The notes below the pieces were generated by a model that saw only the letters and a list, made by a program, of their open reading frames with translations, was not told the DNA's origin and did not search any database. This document shows positions 63,216 through 63,421 of a stretch of DNA of 63,421 bases, in pieces. Source of the stretch: Geothrix sp. (lineage in GTDB: Bacteria > Acidobacteriota > Holophagae > Holophagales > Holophagaceae); assembly GCA_019449415.1 (NCBI GenBank), contig JAGRPP010000025.1, forward strand, positions 1-63,421, in the 5' to 3' direction. How positions within the stretch are numbered: the stretch's first letter is position 1; every line of letters starts with the position of its first letter. The position numbers and the translations under genes are program-made.

Positions 63216-63241
63216 CAAAAACCCCCGCGGATGCGGGGGTT
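63216..63241 (-). terminator. Second terminator downstream of the rRNA operon
   Basis: A 9-bp stem (aacccccgc / gcgggggtt) with a 4-base loop followed on the minus strand by five T residues. It backs up the rRNA terminator just upstream and insulates ppdK. Confidence 0.88.
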
Positions 63242-63248
63242 CGACATG

Positions 63249-63278
63249 AAAAACGGGTCACCTGTTGGGGTGACCCGT
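63249..63278 (-). terminator. rRNA operon terminator after 5S
   Basis: A 10-bp stem (acgggtcacc / ggtgacccgt) with a 6-base loop followed by T5 on the minus strand, starting 12 bases past the 5S 3' end. Confidence 0.9.
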
Positions 63279-63289
63279 CTGATTTTAAC

Positions 63290-63402
63290 GTCGCAGCGAC
63301 CTACTTTTCCACTCCTGTGAGGAGCAGTATCATCGGCCCTCCAAGTCTTAACTGCCGTGTTCGGGATGGGAACGGGTGTGACCCTTGGGGAAAAGCCACG
63401 AC
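63290..63402 (-). rRNA. rrf: 5S ribosomal RNA
   Basis: On the minus strand, the conserved core CCCATCCCGAACACGGCAG is clear. Helix I pairs GTCGTGGC at the 5' end (63402-63395) with GCTGCGAC at the 3' end (63297-63290), giving about 113 bases. The sequence upstream (63403-63421) is the 23S-5S spacer, so the 23S and 16S genes lie beyond the window edge. The 3' end abuts the third ACGT tetranucleotide (63288-63291). Confidence 0.95.
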
Positions 63403-63421
63403 GAAGGGGTAGAAGGGTGAG

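Overview
The window is a high-GC (roughly two-thirds GC by eye), densely coded stretch of a Gram-negative, flagellated chromosome. Diderm markers are LpxK, a FadL-type porin, TonB-like and outer-membrane proteins, and FlgA/FlgF/FlgG. Family content and gene style (EtfBA, pyruvate phosphate dikinase, a DcuB-type anaerobic C4-dicarboxylate carrier, lysine 6-aminotransferase, a bacterial Dnmt2 homologue) suggest Acidobacteriota, most likely Holophagae (Geothrix-like). That assignment is inference, not proof. No CRISPR array, insertion sequence, integrase or phage gene was seen. No gap between genes exceeds about 300 bases.

Layout. 1-6.8 kb: end of tatC, murG, etfBA, a run of small minus-strand genes (DUF1569, an unknown, a cyclic-nucleotide/FHA sensor, free-methionine sulfoxide reductase) and lpxK. 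6.9-11.8 kb: a branched-chain amino-acid-type ABC operon whose permease LivM and ATPase LivG are fused, with an internal terminator after the binding-protein gene. 11.86 kb: tRNA-Gly(CCC). 12.0-17.6 kb: a minus-strand operon with 4-base overlaps (degenerate NtrC-like regulator, MoxR ATPase, RodZ-like protein, unknown) preceded by a fused aroDE. 17.8-22.2 kb: a C4-dicarboxylate module (DcuB-type carrier, DASS carrier with an unusual insert, D-malate/tartrate dehydrogenase). 22.2-32.0 kb: NHL lipoprotein, mazG, an L,D-transpeptidase-Mur ligase fusion, dgkA facing a PAP2 phosphatase, and an aconitase-family enzyme with permuted domains. 32.2-41.6 kb: VOC protein, DUF1292 protein, flgFGA, cold-shock gene, SPOR-NlpC/P60 lipoprotein, hydrolase, DUF2911-TPR protein, large lipoprotein. 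41.6-45.7 kb: imuB-dnaE2 mutagenesis cassette without imuA. 45.9-53.7 kb: fadL, moaE, lat, rnhA, pseudokinase-TonB fusion, phospholipase-C-like protein, NtrC-type regulator. 53.8-63.4 kb: comEC, a nucleosidase, a Dnmt2-like methyltransferase, a CDF-like membrane protein, ettA, an unknown, ppdK, and the 5S end of an rRNA operon with tandem terminators.

The items most worth pursuing are: (i) near-total absence of the tetranucleotide ACGT from the whole window (three sites found by eye against an expectation well above one hundred); (ii) a cytoplasmic-looking YkuD domain fused to a MurC/Mpl-type ligase, which could couple two peptidoglycan-recycling steps in one protein; (iii) a membrane pseudokinase ending in a TonB C-terminal domain; (iv) a bacterial Dnmt2 homologue; (v) a DASS transporter with a 90-residue Pro/Ala and Lys/Ala/Glu insert after its first membrane segment; (vi) a sigma-54-activator-like regulator that has lost its sigma-54 contact loop.
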